DNA of 64,000 bases from JAWPMT01 sp965215825 (GCA_965215825.1 CBDCEM010000003.1:434001-498000); one strand, 5' to 3'; shown: positions 52,552-61,593, counted from the first letter of the stretch. Numbers and translations are program-made. The notes: generated from the sequence alone by a model not told the origin.

Positions 52552-52926
52552 CTATGGCTGTCTTTCAAAACCGAAAACTCTCGGTGCAAAAGTGGCATCG
52601 AGGCCCATGCCTCTTGCAGCTTGCTGTAGCGATTCAGGTACCTCTCCACAGAAAAGGAACGGTCCAGGGATTGCGATTTCCAACAAGGAGGGGAAGTGCC
52701 CGGCAGCGGTTGTACTTAAATGTAACCCTAATGCCGCTCCGTCTTTGAACAGGTCATAAACCACAAGGGTGTCAGTGCTTTCTTCAAAGTAGCAGGCTAC
52801 TTCCATCGCATCTGGTTCGTTGGCCTTCATTTGATTACTTACTTCCTGATAGGTTGCTTTTAGGGCTTCTGATTGTCCAGGTTTTGCAGTCCACTTGTAT
52901 ACGACTGTGATTGCTTGATTATTCAT
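52552..52926 (-). CDS. Antibiotic-biosynthesis-monooxygenase-like (ABM) protein
   Basis: A 124-residue ferredoxin-like fold of the ABM superfamily (YgiN-type quinol monooxygenase): AITVVYKWTAKPGQSEALKATYQEVSNQMKANEPDAMEVACYFEES, then TLVVYDLFKDGAALGLHL. These dimeric enzymes oxidise quinols or act on small aromatic molecules without a cofactor. Divergent from a GlxA-type regulator with a palindromic site between them, so it is a likely target of that regulator. Confidence 0.85.
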   Translation of the reverse strand: MNNQAITVVYKWTAKPGQSEALKATYQEVSNQMKANEPDAMEVACYFEESTDTLVVYDLFKDGAALGLHLSTTAAGHFPSLLEIAIPGPFLFCGEVPESLQQAARGMGLDATFAPRVFGFERQP

Positions 52927-52975
52927 GATTTTATTGTTTTTCTAAATGATTGATGAAGCAAATGTATGTCGTAAT

Positions 52976-52994
52976 CACACCCACTTAGGGTGTG
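52976..52994. promoter_or_regulatory. Palindromic operator between the ABM and GlxA-type genes
   Basis: CACACCC-ACTTA-GGGTGTG, a perfect seven-pair inverted repeat, 49 bases upstream of the ABM start and 56 bases before the regulator start. The probable site of the adjacent regulator. Confidence 0.65.
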
Positions 52995-53014
52995 TATTGT
53001 GACATGTATAGGGG

Positions 53015-53045
53015 TTGATATGGACAAGTTGATTTTGTACTTTTG
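53015..53045 (+). promoter_or_regulatory. Promoter of the GlxA-type gene
   Basis: TTG at 53015-53017 and TACTTTTG at 53038-53045 with a 20-base spacer fit the Bacteroidota consensus. Only five bases separate the -7 element from the ATG at 53051, so the transcript may have little or no leader. Confidence 0.6.
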
Positions 53046-53050
53046 TTGAC

Positions 53051-54046
53051 ATGAAGAAGCATCTCAGCATACTAGTTCCTAAAGGCCTGGCCATTGTCGA
53101 TACAATCATTGGTTCAATGATCATGTTTCAGATGGCCAATAATTACTATACTAAAAAAGGCCTTTCTTCCGAAAATCTATATGACATTGATTTGGTGGGA
53201 CTATCTAAAGAAGCGGTAACCTACAATGGGGTATTTACTGTGCAAGCTACAAAGACCATTGACCAGATTGAGAAAACCGATTTGATCATTGTAGCTGGTA
53301 TCGTCGGTAATATGGATGAACAAATAGAGTTGAACCGACCATTTGTTGACTGGATGAGGAAGCAGCGAATCAAAAACAACAGTGAAATTGCCAGCTTGTG
53401 TAGAGGTGCTTTTTTACTTGCAGAAACGGGACTTATGAATGGGAAATCTTGCGCAACACATTGGCTGACCCACGATAACTTCAAACGCCGTTTCCCGAGT
53501 GTGAACCTGATCCCGGAAAAGATCATCAGCGAAGACAATGGTATTTATTCTAGTGGAGGTGCGTATTCCTTCCTTAACCTATTGCTATATCTGATAGAGA
53601 AGTATTACGGTCGAGAAACAGCCATTTGGTGTGCCAAAGTTTCGGAAATTGATTTTGACAGGCTGGATCAGAATCAGTTTGTGATCTTCAATGGACAGAA
53701 AGATCATAGTGACGAGGAGATAATCACCATCCAGGAGTATATCGAGGAGCATTATGCAGAGAAGTTGAGCATTGATGAATTGTCGGGAAAGATTGCTACC
53801 AGTGCCAGGAATTTTGTGCGCAGATTCAAGAGGGCTACTAATAATACACCCATCGAATATGTTCAGCGTGTTCGGATAGAGGTGGCCAAAAAACAACTGG
53901 AGTCCTCGATCATGAATGTGTATCAGGTCATGTATCACTGTGGCTACAATGATGATAAGACCTTTCGGACCTTATTTAAGCGTTACGCGGGAATGACGCC
54001 ATTGGAATACAGGAATAAGTACAATCGGGAAATGGCGCATGCGTAA
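53051..54046 (+). CDS. GlxA-family regulator, copy 1: DJ-1/PfpI domain plus AraC HTH
   Basis: Residues 1-185 form a DJ-1/PfpI (amidase-like) domain with the nucleophile elbow IASLCRGAFLLAETGLM and KSCATHWLTHDNFKRRFP; residues 220-325 a double HTH: IEEHYAEKLSIDELSGKIATSARNFVRRFKRATNNTPIEYVQ and MYHCGYNDDKTFRTLFKRYAGMTPLEYR. GlxA regulators sense small amides, amines or isonitriles through the DJ-1 domain. The divergent ABM gene is a likely target, with a palindrome in between. Confidence 0.93.
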   Translation: MKKHLSILVPKGLAIVDTIIGSMIMFQMANNYYTKKGLSSENLYDIDLVGLSKEAVTYNGVFTVQATKTIDQIEKTDLIIVAGIVGNMDEQIELNRPFVDWMRKQRIKNNSEIASLCRGAFLLAETGLMNGKSCATHWLTHDNFKRRFPSVNLIPEKIISEDNGIYSSGGAYSFLNLLLYLIEKYYGRETAIWCAKVSEIDFDRLDQNQFVIFNGQKDHSDEEIITIQEYIEEHYAEKLSIDELSGKIATSARNFVRRFKRATNNTPIEYVQRVRIEVAKKQLESSIMNVYQVMYHCGYNDDKTFRTLFKRYAGMTPLEYRNKYNREMAHA

Positions 54047-54105
54047 GCAAATTGAACATTCAAACTTCCTTTTCAGAACTTTCGTGGCTCGATGTGTACT
54101 TGTTT

Positions 54106-54540
54106 TTAATTCGATTCACCTTTGATCATAAAGAAACTTAATGCTCCTCTTGAAGTTTGCTCAATTGCTACACTCTTCCTGGTTTCGTTGCTTACCTGAA
54201 CAATGACCGTTCTGGCATTGGCAACCAATTTATCATTTTGATATAACTGCTGATATAAATGAAAGGAACTGCGTCCTATTTGGGTGATCCCGGTGCCTAT
54301 GTCTACCGTGCTCGGCCAGTTTACTTCGGCAATAAAATCAATTTGAAGCGAGGCGATCACGAAGCTGATGTCCAAAGTATCCGGGTCCAAGCGATCACCA
54401 TATAAGATTTCAACACGCTCTGTTTCGAAGAAGGTGGAAAAGACGGCATTATTTACATGTCCCTGGCGGTCAGTATCAGCGTATCGGATTTTATCCCATG
54501 CTTTGGCTGGAAATTCCGAAATGTTAGTGATTGATTTCAT
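54106..54540 (-). CDS. Acyl-CoA thioesterase (hotdog, 4HBT type)
   Basis: A 144-residue hotdog protein beginning KAWDKIRYADTDRQGHVNNAVFSTFFETERVEIL, the 4HBT motif with its Asp and the HVNNA turn, then SFVIASLQIDFIAEV. The ATG at 54540 is chosen: the frame continues to 54735, but the extra 65 residues are antisense to the start of the divergent M1 gene and unlike the family. Substrate could be a long-chain or hydroxybenzoyl-CoA; convergent with the GlxA-type gene. Confidence 0.88.
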   Translation of the reverse strand: MKSITNISEFPAKAWDKIRYADTDRQGHVNNAVFSTFFETERVEILYGDRLDPDTLDISFVIASLQIDFIAEVNWPSTVDIGTGITQIGRSSFHLYQQLYQNDKLVANARTVIVQVSNETRKSVAIEQTSRGALSFFMIKGESN

Positions 54541-54626
54541 CAGACTTGGTAATAAGAACAAGACTAATAAAATCCCAGATGCGATTGAACCCAATTGCTT
54601 TTCATGTGTAGGACTTAAAAAAGCAC

Positions 54627-57431
54627 ATGAAAGGTTTCCTGATCTCCTTGTTAGTATTGTCCATTCATCTGACTTATGCGCAACAATATCGTGTGATACA
54701 AGGGCAGGTGTCCGATGGTGCCACAGGTAGCCCATTGCCGTTTTGTTCAGTCTTTGTGAAGGGGGAGGTCATCGGTACGGTGGCAAACGTTCAAGGGAGG
54801 TTTAAGTTGAATATTCCAGGCGAAATGGGTTCGGATACCCTGGTTGTCAGTCACGTCGGATTCAAAAACTACTATGCAGTTGTAGCGGACCTTCCTGCCC
54901 GGATCAAGGTGAAACTAGAAGAGGCAACCATTGACCTGAATGCTATCCAGGTAGAAACGGATCGGCTCACTGCTCAGGAGGTTTTCAATAAGGCCATTCA
55001 GAAGATTACATTAGGTGAAGGCTATCCCGACCAGGATTTCCGAATGGATGGCTTTTTCCGTGAAGTGCATCAAAGTGATGGTGAGCGGACCGGTATTTTA
55101 GAATGCGCGATTAGTGTGTTTGATGATGATGTCACCAGGAAATTCAAAGACATTGCGATCAATCAGTTTCGAAAAGTCTATGATCGTAAGCAAAACACCG
55201 ATCAGTTTATTCAAACCAAAGAAGGACATAATCACCTGCTACTGCTGTTGAATAACGGGATCAATTTGATTCCATTAGCGAAGAAGCATAAATCCTCGGT
55301 TTGGAGATTACCCCTGGAGATTGAAGAACTTACTTATTTCAATGACCGCCTGGTCTATGTGTTGAACAACGAAGCTTATAGCAGAACACTTAAACTTTAT
55401 GTAGATGTTGAGGACTTTACGGTTTACAAGAACGAATTGATTCTGGAGGTCGGAGAGGCGGACCATGAAAATTATGTCTGGAGAAAAATGAATAGCAAAG
55501 GCCAGGATTGTGGTGCCATATATGACCATCAATCCTATGAATACAGAAAAGTCGGTGGAAAGTTATTTCCGTATTACTCTTTCAGAAGATTTGATTTTAG
55601 ATGTTATGATATGAAATCAGAAGAGGTAATTTCCACTGCTTATCTTTCCAAGGAGCTCCTGATCAATCACGTGGAGTTCAACCCAGTCGTAACGCCAACA
55701 GACAAGTTGAGGAAGAAGCAGGGCCTGATCAACAGAAAAGAACCTTACGATTCAGCTTTCTGGAAGTACTTCAACGATATTCAGGGAATAGACCTTGACA
55801 TGACTCTTCAAAATGATAAATCCGCTATTCCACGAAGCGAACATTCTAAATCTAGTGAAAGTACCGTTTCTCATGAGGCCCAACATTTGAAAATCGGAGA
55901 TCATGCAACACGGCAATTCACACGAGCTGATACTTTATATGGCACCCTAAGCCCTGATTTGACTTGTTATGATGTGAACCACTATGAATTGGACCTTGAG
56001 ATAGATGTTGATCAGGAGACCATTGGCGGAGTAGTTACTATGAATTTTGAGGTGATAAGGGCGACAAAACAGATCAGAATAGACCTGATGGAATACCTCA
56101 CTATTGAGAAGATCACCCATCAAGAGCGAGAGCTCTCATTTGAACGGGATTTAGATGCCGTACATATTTCCTTCGATGATGCGCTTATGCCACGTGGGAA
56201 GTATGCCATTAAGGTAAGCTATCATGGCCACCCACTTGAGGCGGACTTTGATGAAAAGTGGACCAGCGGTTTCTTGTGGGGCGAGGATAGTGAAGGAATT
56301 TCATTTGCACAGACGCTTTGCCAGGGGTATGGTGCCAAGGGCTGGTGGCCCGTGAAGAATCACCTTTCCGATGAACCTGAGGGGGTGGATATCAAAGTAA
56401 CAGTTCCTTCGGGCCTGGTAGCTGTAGCAAATGGGCAGCTGATTGAAGTGGATACCATTGGTGATACAAGACGCTACCATTGGAAGACATCCAATCCTAT
56501 CAATACTTATAACATTGCTGTGCATATAGGCAACTATACAAGCACTGGCGATTCTTACGTCTCATCCAACAGTGAAGAACTACAATTGGACTATTTCTTC
56601 CTGGCGAATGATGAAGACCTGGCAAAAGAGAACGTGGAAATGGTGCCAAAAATGCTGGCGATTTACGAACGCTATTTTGGGCCATATCCGTTTCAGGAAG
56701 ATGGTTTTAAGTTGGTTCAATCTCCCTATCCGATGGAACATCAAAGTTGTGTTGCAGTAGGGCCCTATTTTGATGATTTTTTGATCCTTCATGAAACAGC
56801 TCATGAATGGTGGGGCAATCATGTCAGTGTCGCAGACAATGCTGATATATGGATCCATGAAGCTTTTGCTACTTATGCAGAATCATTGTATCTGGAGGGA
56901 ACACTGGGTTATGAAATGGGCCAGAAATACCTGAATTCCAGAAAGTCCGAAATCCAAAATGATCACCCATTAGTCGGTGTATATGGCGTCAATCACTTCC
57001 ATTATCGTATTGAGGATAAGTACACTAAAGGTTCTTTGATGCTCAATACATTAAGGCATGTCGTGAATGATGATGAGTTGTGGTTTGAAGCCTTGAAGGG
57101 AATACAGGAAGATTTTAGTCATGGATTCATCGATACGGAGACATTGACAGATTATCTACAGTTACAGCTGGAGATGAACCTGACTTCATTTTTTAATCAA
57201 TACCTCACAACAACTGAAGTTCCAGTTTTGGAATTAAAAAAAGGGACTCAGGGATTTGCCTACCGATGGACCAATGCACGACCTTCTTTCCTGATGCCAA
57301 TTCGGATCGGGGAGAATGAAGTTTTGCCAATGATGGAATGGCAACAATCAGTTAAGAGGCTGAGGGACATTGATGTGGTCGAATTGATGAATGACTACCT
57401 GATACGCGTTGATGTGTCATCCGAGAATTGA
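54627..57431 (+). CDS. Fusion: carboxypeptidase-regulatory domain, middle domain, M1 metallopeptidase
   Basis: A 934-residue secreted protein. After a signal peptide (to residue 18) comes a CarboxypepD_reg-like domain at 20-105 (IQGQVSDGATGSPLPFCSVFVKGE), the middle domain common to Bacteroidota surface proteins at about 110-400 (RLTAQEVFNKAIQKI...DGFFREVH), a linker, then an M1 aminopeptidase-type domain at 445-870. The zinc motif is HETAHEWW (His722, Glu723, His726) and the third ligand Glu745 follows in IHEAFATYAES; the substrate loop is PYPMEHQS instead of GxMEN. The fusion is unusual; function may be surface protein processing. Confidence 0.85.
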   Translation: MKGFLISLLVLSIHLTYAQQYRVIQGQVSDGATGSPLPFCSVFVKGEVIGTVANVQGRFKLNIPGEMGSDTLVVSHVGFKNYYAVVADLPARIKVKLEEATIDLNAIQVETDRLTAQEVFNKAIQKITLGEGYPDQDFRMDGFFREVHQSDGERTGILECAISVFDDDVTRKFKDIAINQFRKVYDRKQNTDQFIQTKEGHNHLLLLLNNGINLIPLAKKHKSSVWRLPLEIEELTYFNDRLVYVLNNEAYSRTLKLYVDVEDFTVYKNELILEVGEADHENYVWRKMNSKGQDCGAIYDHQSYEYRKVGGKLFPYYSFRRFDFRCYDMKSEEVISTAYLSKELLINHVEFNPVVTPTDKLRKKQGLINRKEPYDSAFWKYFNDIQGIDLDMTLQNDKSAIPRSEHSKSSESTVSHEAQHLKIGDHATRQFTRADTLYGTLSPDLTCYDVNHYELDLEIDVDQETIGGVVTMNFEVIRATKQIRIDLMEYLTIEKITHQERELSFERDLDAVHISFDDALMPRGKYAIKVSYHGHPLEADFDEKWTSGFLWGEDSEGISFAQTLCQGYGAKGWWPVKNHLSDEPEGVDIKVTVPSGLVAVANGQLIEVDTIGDTRRYHWKTSNPINTYNIAVHIGNYTSTGDSYVSSNSEELQLDYFFLANDEDLAKENVEMVPKMLAIYERYFGPYPFQEDGFKLVQSPYPMEHQSCVAVGPYFDDFLILHETAHEWWGNHVSVADNADIWIHEAFATYAESLYLEGTLGYEMGQKYLNSRKSEIQNDHPLVGVYGVNHFHYRIEDKYTKGSLMLNTLRHVVNDDELWFEALKGIQEDFSHGFIDTETLTDYLQLQLEMNLTSFFNQYLTTTEVPVLELKKGTQGFAYRWTNARPSFLMPIRIGENEVLPMMEWQQSVKRLRDIDVVELMNDYLIRVDVSSEN

Positions 57432-57556
57432 CATAGGTCAAAAGTGTGCTTCTGACTATTTATCAAAATAGGATTTGTCAAAAGCTCACCGATAATATTC
57501 TTGTTAAGTTTTGATGTAGACGGAACCTGGATTCATTGTGTTAGGTTTGATGAAAT

Positions 57557-57652
57557 ATGGTTAAAGCATCGGCCACTGATATTACCATTTGGGATGATAA
57601 CTTCTTGTCAGAAGGGGATATGATCATGCAAAAAACCTTCCACTTTGAGTGA
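57557..57652 (+). other. 31-codon open frame before the AraC gene
   Basis: ATG at 57557 to TGA at 57650-57652 (MVKASATDITIWDDN...MIMQKTFHFE). It ends over the TTG start of the AraC gene in another frame, so its translation could influence that start. It may be only chance; no family resemblance. Confidence 0.3.
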
Positions 57653-58505
57653 TTTAAAACAATATCACCTGCATGCTTTTGCCCATGCCAAGCTTCACTT
57701 CGAAGTACATGATATACAAGATTATCTCGCCACCAGAATGGACAAGGCTTCCAGGCCACATCGACACAGCTACTATCAGTTGATTTGGTTCAAAAGTGAG
57801 GGGAATCACTACATTGATTACGAAGTAGTGAAACACGCTGCTAATACCTGTTTTTTGATCAATAAGCATCAGGTACATCACTTTTGTGAGGATTCCCCCA
57901 ATGATGGCTCTCTGTTCCATTTCAATGATATTTTCATTGCCCAACACCATCCGGATGTACTGGAACGATGGTCGCTTTCGGCCTTTAGTGAGATGTTGCC
58001 AAACCACCTGGTTCTGGAGCAAGTTGAGGCGAAGAAAATACAAAGCCTTACGGAGATGATTATTGCGGAGAGGTCAGCTGAAAGGCAATTCTACGGTGAA
58101 GCAATATTCCATCTGTTTGTGGCGATAGTCGTTGAGCTTGAAAGGAAATTGGAAACCAGTTCTCAGTATAAGATACCGGGAGATTCGTTCCAGCTTACTG
58201 CGAGATTTAAAAAAATGGCGATGGAAAACATTCAGGAATTCTGGAGCATCGACGAATTTGCAGATAGACTTCACGTCACCACAAAGGTGCTGACCAAGGC
58301 AACTAAAGAAGTTTTACAACAGACACCCGCAAAAATCATTGCTGACCTCAAAATACTAGAAGCGAAAAGAATGCTTTCCAATCAGCGTTTGTCAGTAAAA
58401 GAGATCGGTTATCGATTGGGTTTTGAACAAGCCACCTACTTCACCAAGTATTTTAAAAAAGCCACGGGCATTACACCCAGGACGTTTCGGCAAACCTTGC
58501 TGTGA
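57645..58505 (+). CDS. AraC-family regulator with cupin-like sensor domain
   Basis: Residues 20-160 form a cupin-type sensor (RPHRHSYYQLIWFKSEGNHYIDYEVVKHAANTCFLINKHQVHHF) and residues 185-285 a double HTH: EFWSIDEFADRLHVTTKVLTKATKEVLQQTPAKIIADLKILEAKRMLSNQ and SVKEIGYRLGFEQATYFTKYFKKATGITPRTFR. The start TTG at 57645 fits the domain length, since the first downstream ATG (MDKASRP) would remove part of the cupin. Upstream of a short-chain dehydrogenase gene on the same strand, which may be its target. Ligand unknown. Confidence 0.9.
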   Translation: MSDLKQYHLHAFAHAKLHFEVHDIQDYLATRMDKASRPHRHSYYQLIWFKSEGNHYIDYEVVKHAANTCFLINKHQVHHFCEDSPNDGSLFHFNDIFIAQHHPDVLERWSLSAFSEMLPNHLVLEQVEAKKIQSLTEMIIAERSAERQFYGEAIFHLFVAIVVELERKLETSSQYKIPGDSFQLTARFKKMAMENIQEFWSIDEFADRLHVTTKVLTKATKEVLQQTPAKIIADLKILEAKRMLSNQRLSVKEIGYRLGFEQATYFTKYFKKATGITPRTFRQTLL

Positions 58506-58587
58506 TTTACCAGAAGATGGCACTCATTTACCATTCCTGAGTAGAGCTGGTCACGTTTGACTTTCCATAACATTATTAGAAATTAGA

Positions 58588-59343
58588 ATGAAAAGTCAAG
58601 CATTGATAGTTGGTGGTTCAACCGGTATGGGAAAAGCTACTGCAACCTTACTTCTCAAGGAGGGAATTGAAGTCTATATTATAGGTAAAGAAGAAGCAGG
58701 CTTAGAAGCATGTCGGACAGAGCTTTCTGAATTGGGAAAAGTGAAAACAATTGCCCTGAATCTTTTTGATATAACTGCAGTAAAAGCGTTTTCCAACTCC
58801 CTGGCTAGCCAACTCCCATATTTGAAGTATTTGGTGAATGCCGCGGGATACTTTAGCCCGAAGGCGTTTCTGGATCATGAAGAAGCTGATTATGATATCT
58901 ATCACAACTTTAATAAAGCGTTCTTCTTAATTACTCAGGCGGCGGCTCAAGTGATGAAATCGAACAAAGGCGGATCCATAGTGAATATTGGTAGTATGTG
59001 GGCGAAACAAGCAATCAAAGCCACACCTTCATCTGCCTACTCCATGGCAAAAGCTGGATTGCATGCTTTAACGCAACACCTGGCCATGGAACTTGCGGAG
59101 CATAACATTCGTGTTAATGCAGTTTCACCGGCAGTCGTGGTAACTCCTATTTATGGTACATTCATCGAAAAAGATAAGATCGAGGAGACCTTGCAGGGGT
59201 TCAATGATTTTCACCCCATTGGAAGGGTAGGTAGGCCTGAAGATATTGCCAGGACCATCAAGTTCTTATTGACGGATGATAGTTCCTGGGTTACCGGTGC
59301 CATCTGGGATATAGACGGAGGAGTGATGGCAGGGAGGAATTAA
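58588..59343 (+). CDS. Short-chain dehydrogenase/reductase
   Basis: A 251-residue SDR with the nucleotide loop ALIVGGSTGMGKATA, NAAGYFSP, IVNIGSMWAKQAI and the catalytic SSAYSMAKAGLHALTQHLAMEL, then VNAVSPAVVVTPIY and a C-terminal VTGAIWDIDGGVM. The family works as dimers or tetramers with NAD(P). Substrate unknown. It follows the AraC gene by 82 bp and could be the regulated enzyme. Confidence 0.93.
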   Translation: MKSQALIVGGSTGMGKATATLLLKEGIEVYIIGKEEAGLEACRTELSELGKVKTIALNLFDITAVKAFSNSLASQLPYLKYLVNAAGYFSPKAFLDHEEADYDIYHNFNKAFFLITQAAAQVMKSNKGGSIVNIGSMWAKQAIKATPSSAYSMAKAGLHALTQHLAMELAEHNIRVNAVSPAVVVTPIYGTFIEKDKIEETLQGFNDFHPIGRVGRPEDIARTIKFLLTDDSSWVTGAIWDIDGGVMAGRN

Positions 59344-59452
59344 TATGGAAGGTTAGGTATCGGAAGCTGCAAAACTCGGTAGGAGCTTCAAATTGAGGAT
59401 TCCATCGAAATAAACCCTTTCGATACCTACTTGATACAATTCAATTTCTATG

Positions 59453-60433
59453 TCAAATGGCCTTTTCCTTCCTGAACATTCCCGGCGAAATGCCATATTT
59501 CTCCTTCCAGATGCGATTAAAATAGGCAGGTTCCTGAAAACCCAAATCTTGCGTGATTTCCTTAATTGTCATTTCTGAATACTGCAATAACCTTTCAGCT
59601 TCCTGTAACTTGATTTTGTTGCGATAAGCTGCGATCCCTGTTCCGGCGTGCTCTTTAAAGAGGCGATTAAGGTTCCGTTCACTCATGTTCATTGCTGCCG
59701 CCAATTCCTGCACAGTGACGATTTCATTCATCCGGGATTGAATGATTTGCTGCACTTTGTACACAACCGGGTGAAACTTGTTTTTGAAATTGAGGAACGT
59801 ATTTTTCTGAGAACCGATGTTTTCTCTTCGCACATTGATCACCAGTTCCCGGGCGACTTCCGCTGCTAATATTGGGTCGTAAAGTTCTTCCAGGTAAGCC
59901 AAAGTCATGTCGATTCCGGTCGTCATTCCGGCACTGGTGTAAATATTACTATCTACAGAGTACAGGCTTTCTTCTTGCAATTGTACTTGTGGGAATTGTT
60001 TTTTCACCCAATCAAAACATTTCCAATGAGTACTGGCCTTTTTGCCATTCAGTAACCCCAAATTCATCAGGATAATGGAACCTGTGCAAATAGATAAAAT
60101 GGTTCCGCCTTGTTGGTGATGGTCCCAGAGAAACTTACCTGCTGCTTCAATTTCCTGATCTAGTTGGCCATTGACCATTTGTTCAAAATCTACTCCTGGC
60201 ACACAAATAATGTCCCTTCTTCCAGGGTTGATGTCGTGGATCATTTCAAGTCGGGAAAATTGAATATGTTGTTCCGTTTCAATATTTGAATGCAAGGAAA
60301 CATAATGAATGTCAAACTTCTTTTTGTCCAGGGTATTGGCTTCATAGAAGACCTGTACTGCTCCTGCAAAGTCAAAGACGTGGACTTTGGAAAAAAGTAA
60401 AACAAAAACTCTTTTATTATCTAATTCAGACAT
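59453..60433 (-). CDS. GlxA-family regulator, copy 2: DJ-1/PfpI domain plus AraC HTH
   Basis: Residues 8-190 form a DJ-1/PfpI domain (VFVLLFSKVHVFDFAGAVQVFYEANTL; ILSICTGSIILMNLGLLNGKKASTHWKCF) and residues 220-325 a double HTH (IQSRMNEIVTVQELAAAMNMSERNLNRLFKEHAGTGIAAYRNKIKLQEAERLLQ; EITQDLGFQEPAYFNRIWKEKYGISPGMFRKE). A perfect 21-base palindrome lies two bases before its start codon. The divergent gene encodes another DJ-1 protein with a metal-binding domain, so regulator and enzyme share a ligand-handling fold. Confidence 0.93.
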   Translation of the reverse strand: MSELDNKRVFVLLFSKVHVFDFAGAVQVFYEANTLDKKKFDIHYVSLHSNIETEQHIQFSRLEMIHDINPGRRDIICVPGVDFEQMVNGQLDQEIEAAGKFLWDHHQQGGTILSICTGSIILMNLGLLNGKKASTHWKCFDWVKKQFPQVQLQEESLYSVDSNIYTSAGMTTGIDMTLAYLEELYDPILAAEVARELVINVRRENIGSQKNTFLNFKNKFHPVVYKVQQIIQSRMNEIVTVQELAAAMNMSERNLNRLFKEHAGTGIAAYRNKIKLQEAERLLQYSEMTIKEITQDLGFQEPAYFNRIWKEKYGISPGMFRKEKAI

Positions 60434-60435
60434 TA

Positions 60436-60456
60436 ATTTATCTTATTAAGATAAAT
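60436..60456. promoter_or_regulatory. Perfect 21-base palindrome at the GlxA-type start
   Basis: ATTTATCTTA and its complement around one T. It begins two bases upstream of the ATG of the GlxA-type gene (minus strand) and 55 bases before the divergent DJ-1 gene start; on the minus strand it overlaps a TATATTTA sequence close to the -7 consensus. It is most likely the regulator's own operator. Confidence 0.75.
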
Positions 60457-60510
60457 ATAGACGCTTTGTAATCAAGACAAGTATCATTGATTAGTCAAAA
60501 ATTCAATGAG

Positions 60511-61593
60511 ATGAGAATAACAATTACGACCATCATTTTGCTATGCTTTTTTATGTCCAGTGCCCAGGATGCTGAAGTTGGTTTTGTTTGTGGTCCATGT
60601 GGCTGTGGGGAAGACGAAGTTTTTCATGATGCGCCAGGAAATTGTAGCGCCTGCGGAATGGAGCTATTTGCAGCTTACAAAGCCAAGTACGAACCTAATC
60701 AAGGAAGGGTAACCAACGCTCCTCAAAAAACAGTAGCCATTTTGTTATTTCCGGGGGTTCAGATCATTGATTACACCGGACCATGGGAGGTATTCGGTCA
60801 GGCGAACTGGAATGTATTTACGGTTGCAAAAACCGATGAATTGTTAGTGACGGCTATGGGTATGCAGGTCAAACCTCATTACTCCTTTGATGATGCACCG
60901 GAGGCAGATTTTCTGCTGGTGCCAGGAGGAAACGTTCAACACAATGATAAGGAAATCCAGAACTGGCTAAAGGAACAAGCTAAGGAGAAGGAACAAATTC
61001 TGTCCGTTTGTAATGGTGCCTATCATTTGGGCGCAGCCGGACTCTTGGATGGCAAGCGCGCAACCACTTTTGCTCCCCTGATTCCCGGATTGTCACAAGT
61101 GGCCCCTAAAGCCGAAGTACTTTCAGATGTACGCTGGACCGATAATGGCAAAATTTTGACTTCTGCAGGGCTTTCTTCTGGAATTGATGCGGCAATCTAC
61201 CTCGTCAGCAAATATCAGGGGCTTGGTAACGCCCAACGAATTGCCACACACCTGGAATATGACTGGAGTCCTGACAAAGGATTTGTTAGAGCGTCGCTTG
61301 CCGACATGCATTTACAGTCCTTTGGGCAGTTCATCAATCAGTTTGATCGGGAGTGGCTGCGATATGAGGGCGATAAAAACCAATGGCTTATGGAAGTAGC
61401 GGTCGATACAGAACTTACTTCAGACGAATTGATGAAAGTGATTGAATTCCAGGCGGAGAAAGGATATGAATGGGAGAGAAAAGGGGAGAGCTGGTCTTAT
61501 GAAGTTGAGGGAGAACAATGGGAGGCAGATATCAAAATTGAACAAGGAGAAGACGTTAAAAAAGTAATTAAGTTCAGCGTGGAGCGAGTTTAA
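60511..61593 (+). CDS. DJ-1/PfpI protein with N-terminal heavy-metal-binding domain
   Basis: The ATG at 60511 begins a signal peptide (MRITITTIILLCFFMSSAQ); 60487 would add eight residues. Next is a small cysteine domain, VCGPCGCGEDEVFHDAPGNCSACGMELF, of the heavy-metal-binding or YHS-like type, then DJ-1/PfpI at about 75-250: VAILLFPGVQIIDYTGPWEVFGQA, DFLLVPGGN, ILSVCNGAYHLGAAGLLDGKRATTF. The C-terminal 110 residues are helical and beta. Export plus metal-binding domain suggests periplasmic metal or thiol handling. Divergent from the GlxA regulator, likely its target. Confidence 0.88.
   Translation: MRITITTIILLCFFMSSAQDAEVGFVCGPCGCGEDEVFHDAPGNCSACGMELFAAYKAKYEPNQGRVTNAPQKTVAILLFPGVQIIDYTGPWEVFGQANWNVFTVAKTDELLVTAMGMQVKPHYSFDDAPEADFLLVPGGNVQHNDKEIQNWLKEQAKEKEQILSVCNGAYHLGAAGLLDGKRATTFAPLIPGLSQVAPKAEVLSDVRWTDNGKILTSAGLSSGIDAAIYLVSKYQGLGNAQRIATHLEYDWSPDKGFVRASLADMHLQSFGQFINQFDREWLRYEGDKNQWLMEVAVDTELTSDELMKVIEFQAEKGYEWERKGESWSYEVEGEQWEADIKIEQGEDVKKVIKFSVERV

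Noticed and set aside
54541..54735. Longer start of the thioesterase gene
   Set aside because: The extra 65 residues overlap the start of the divergent M1 fusion gene and are absent in the hotdog family.
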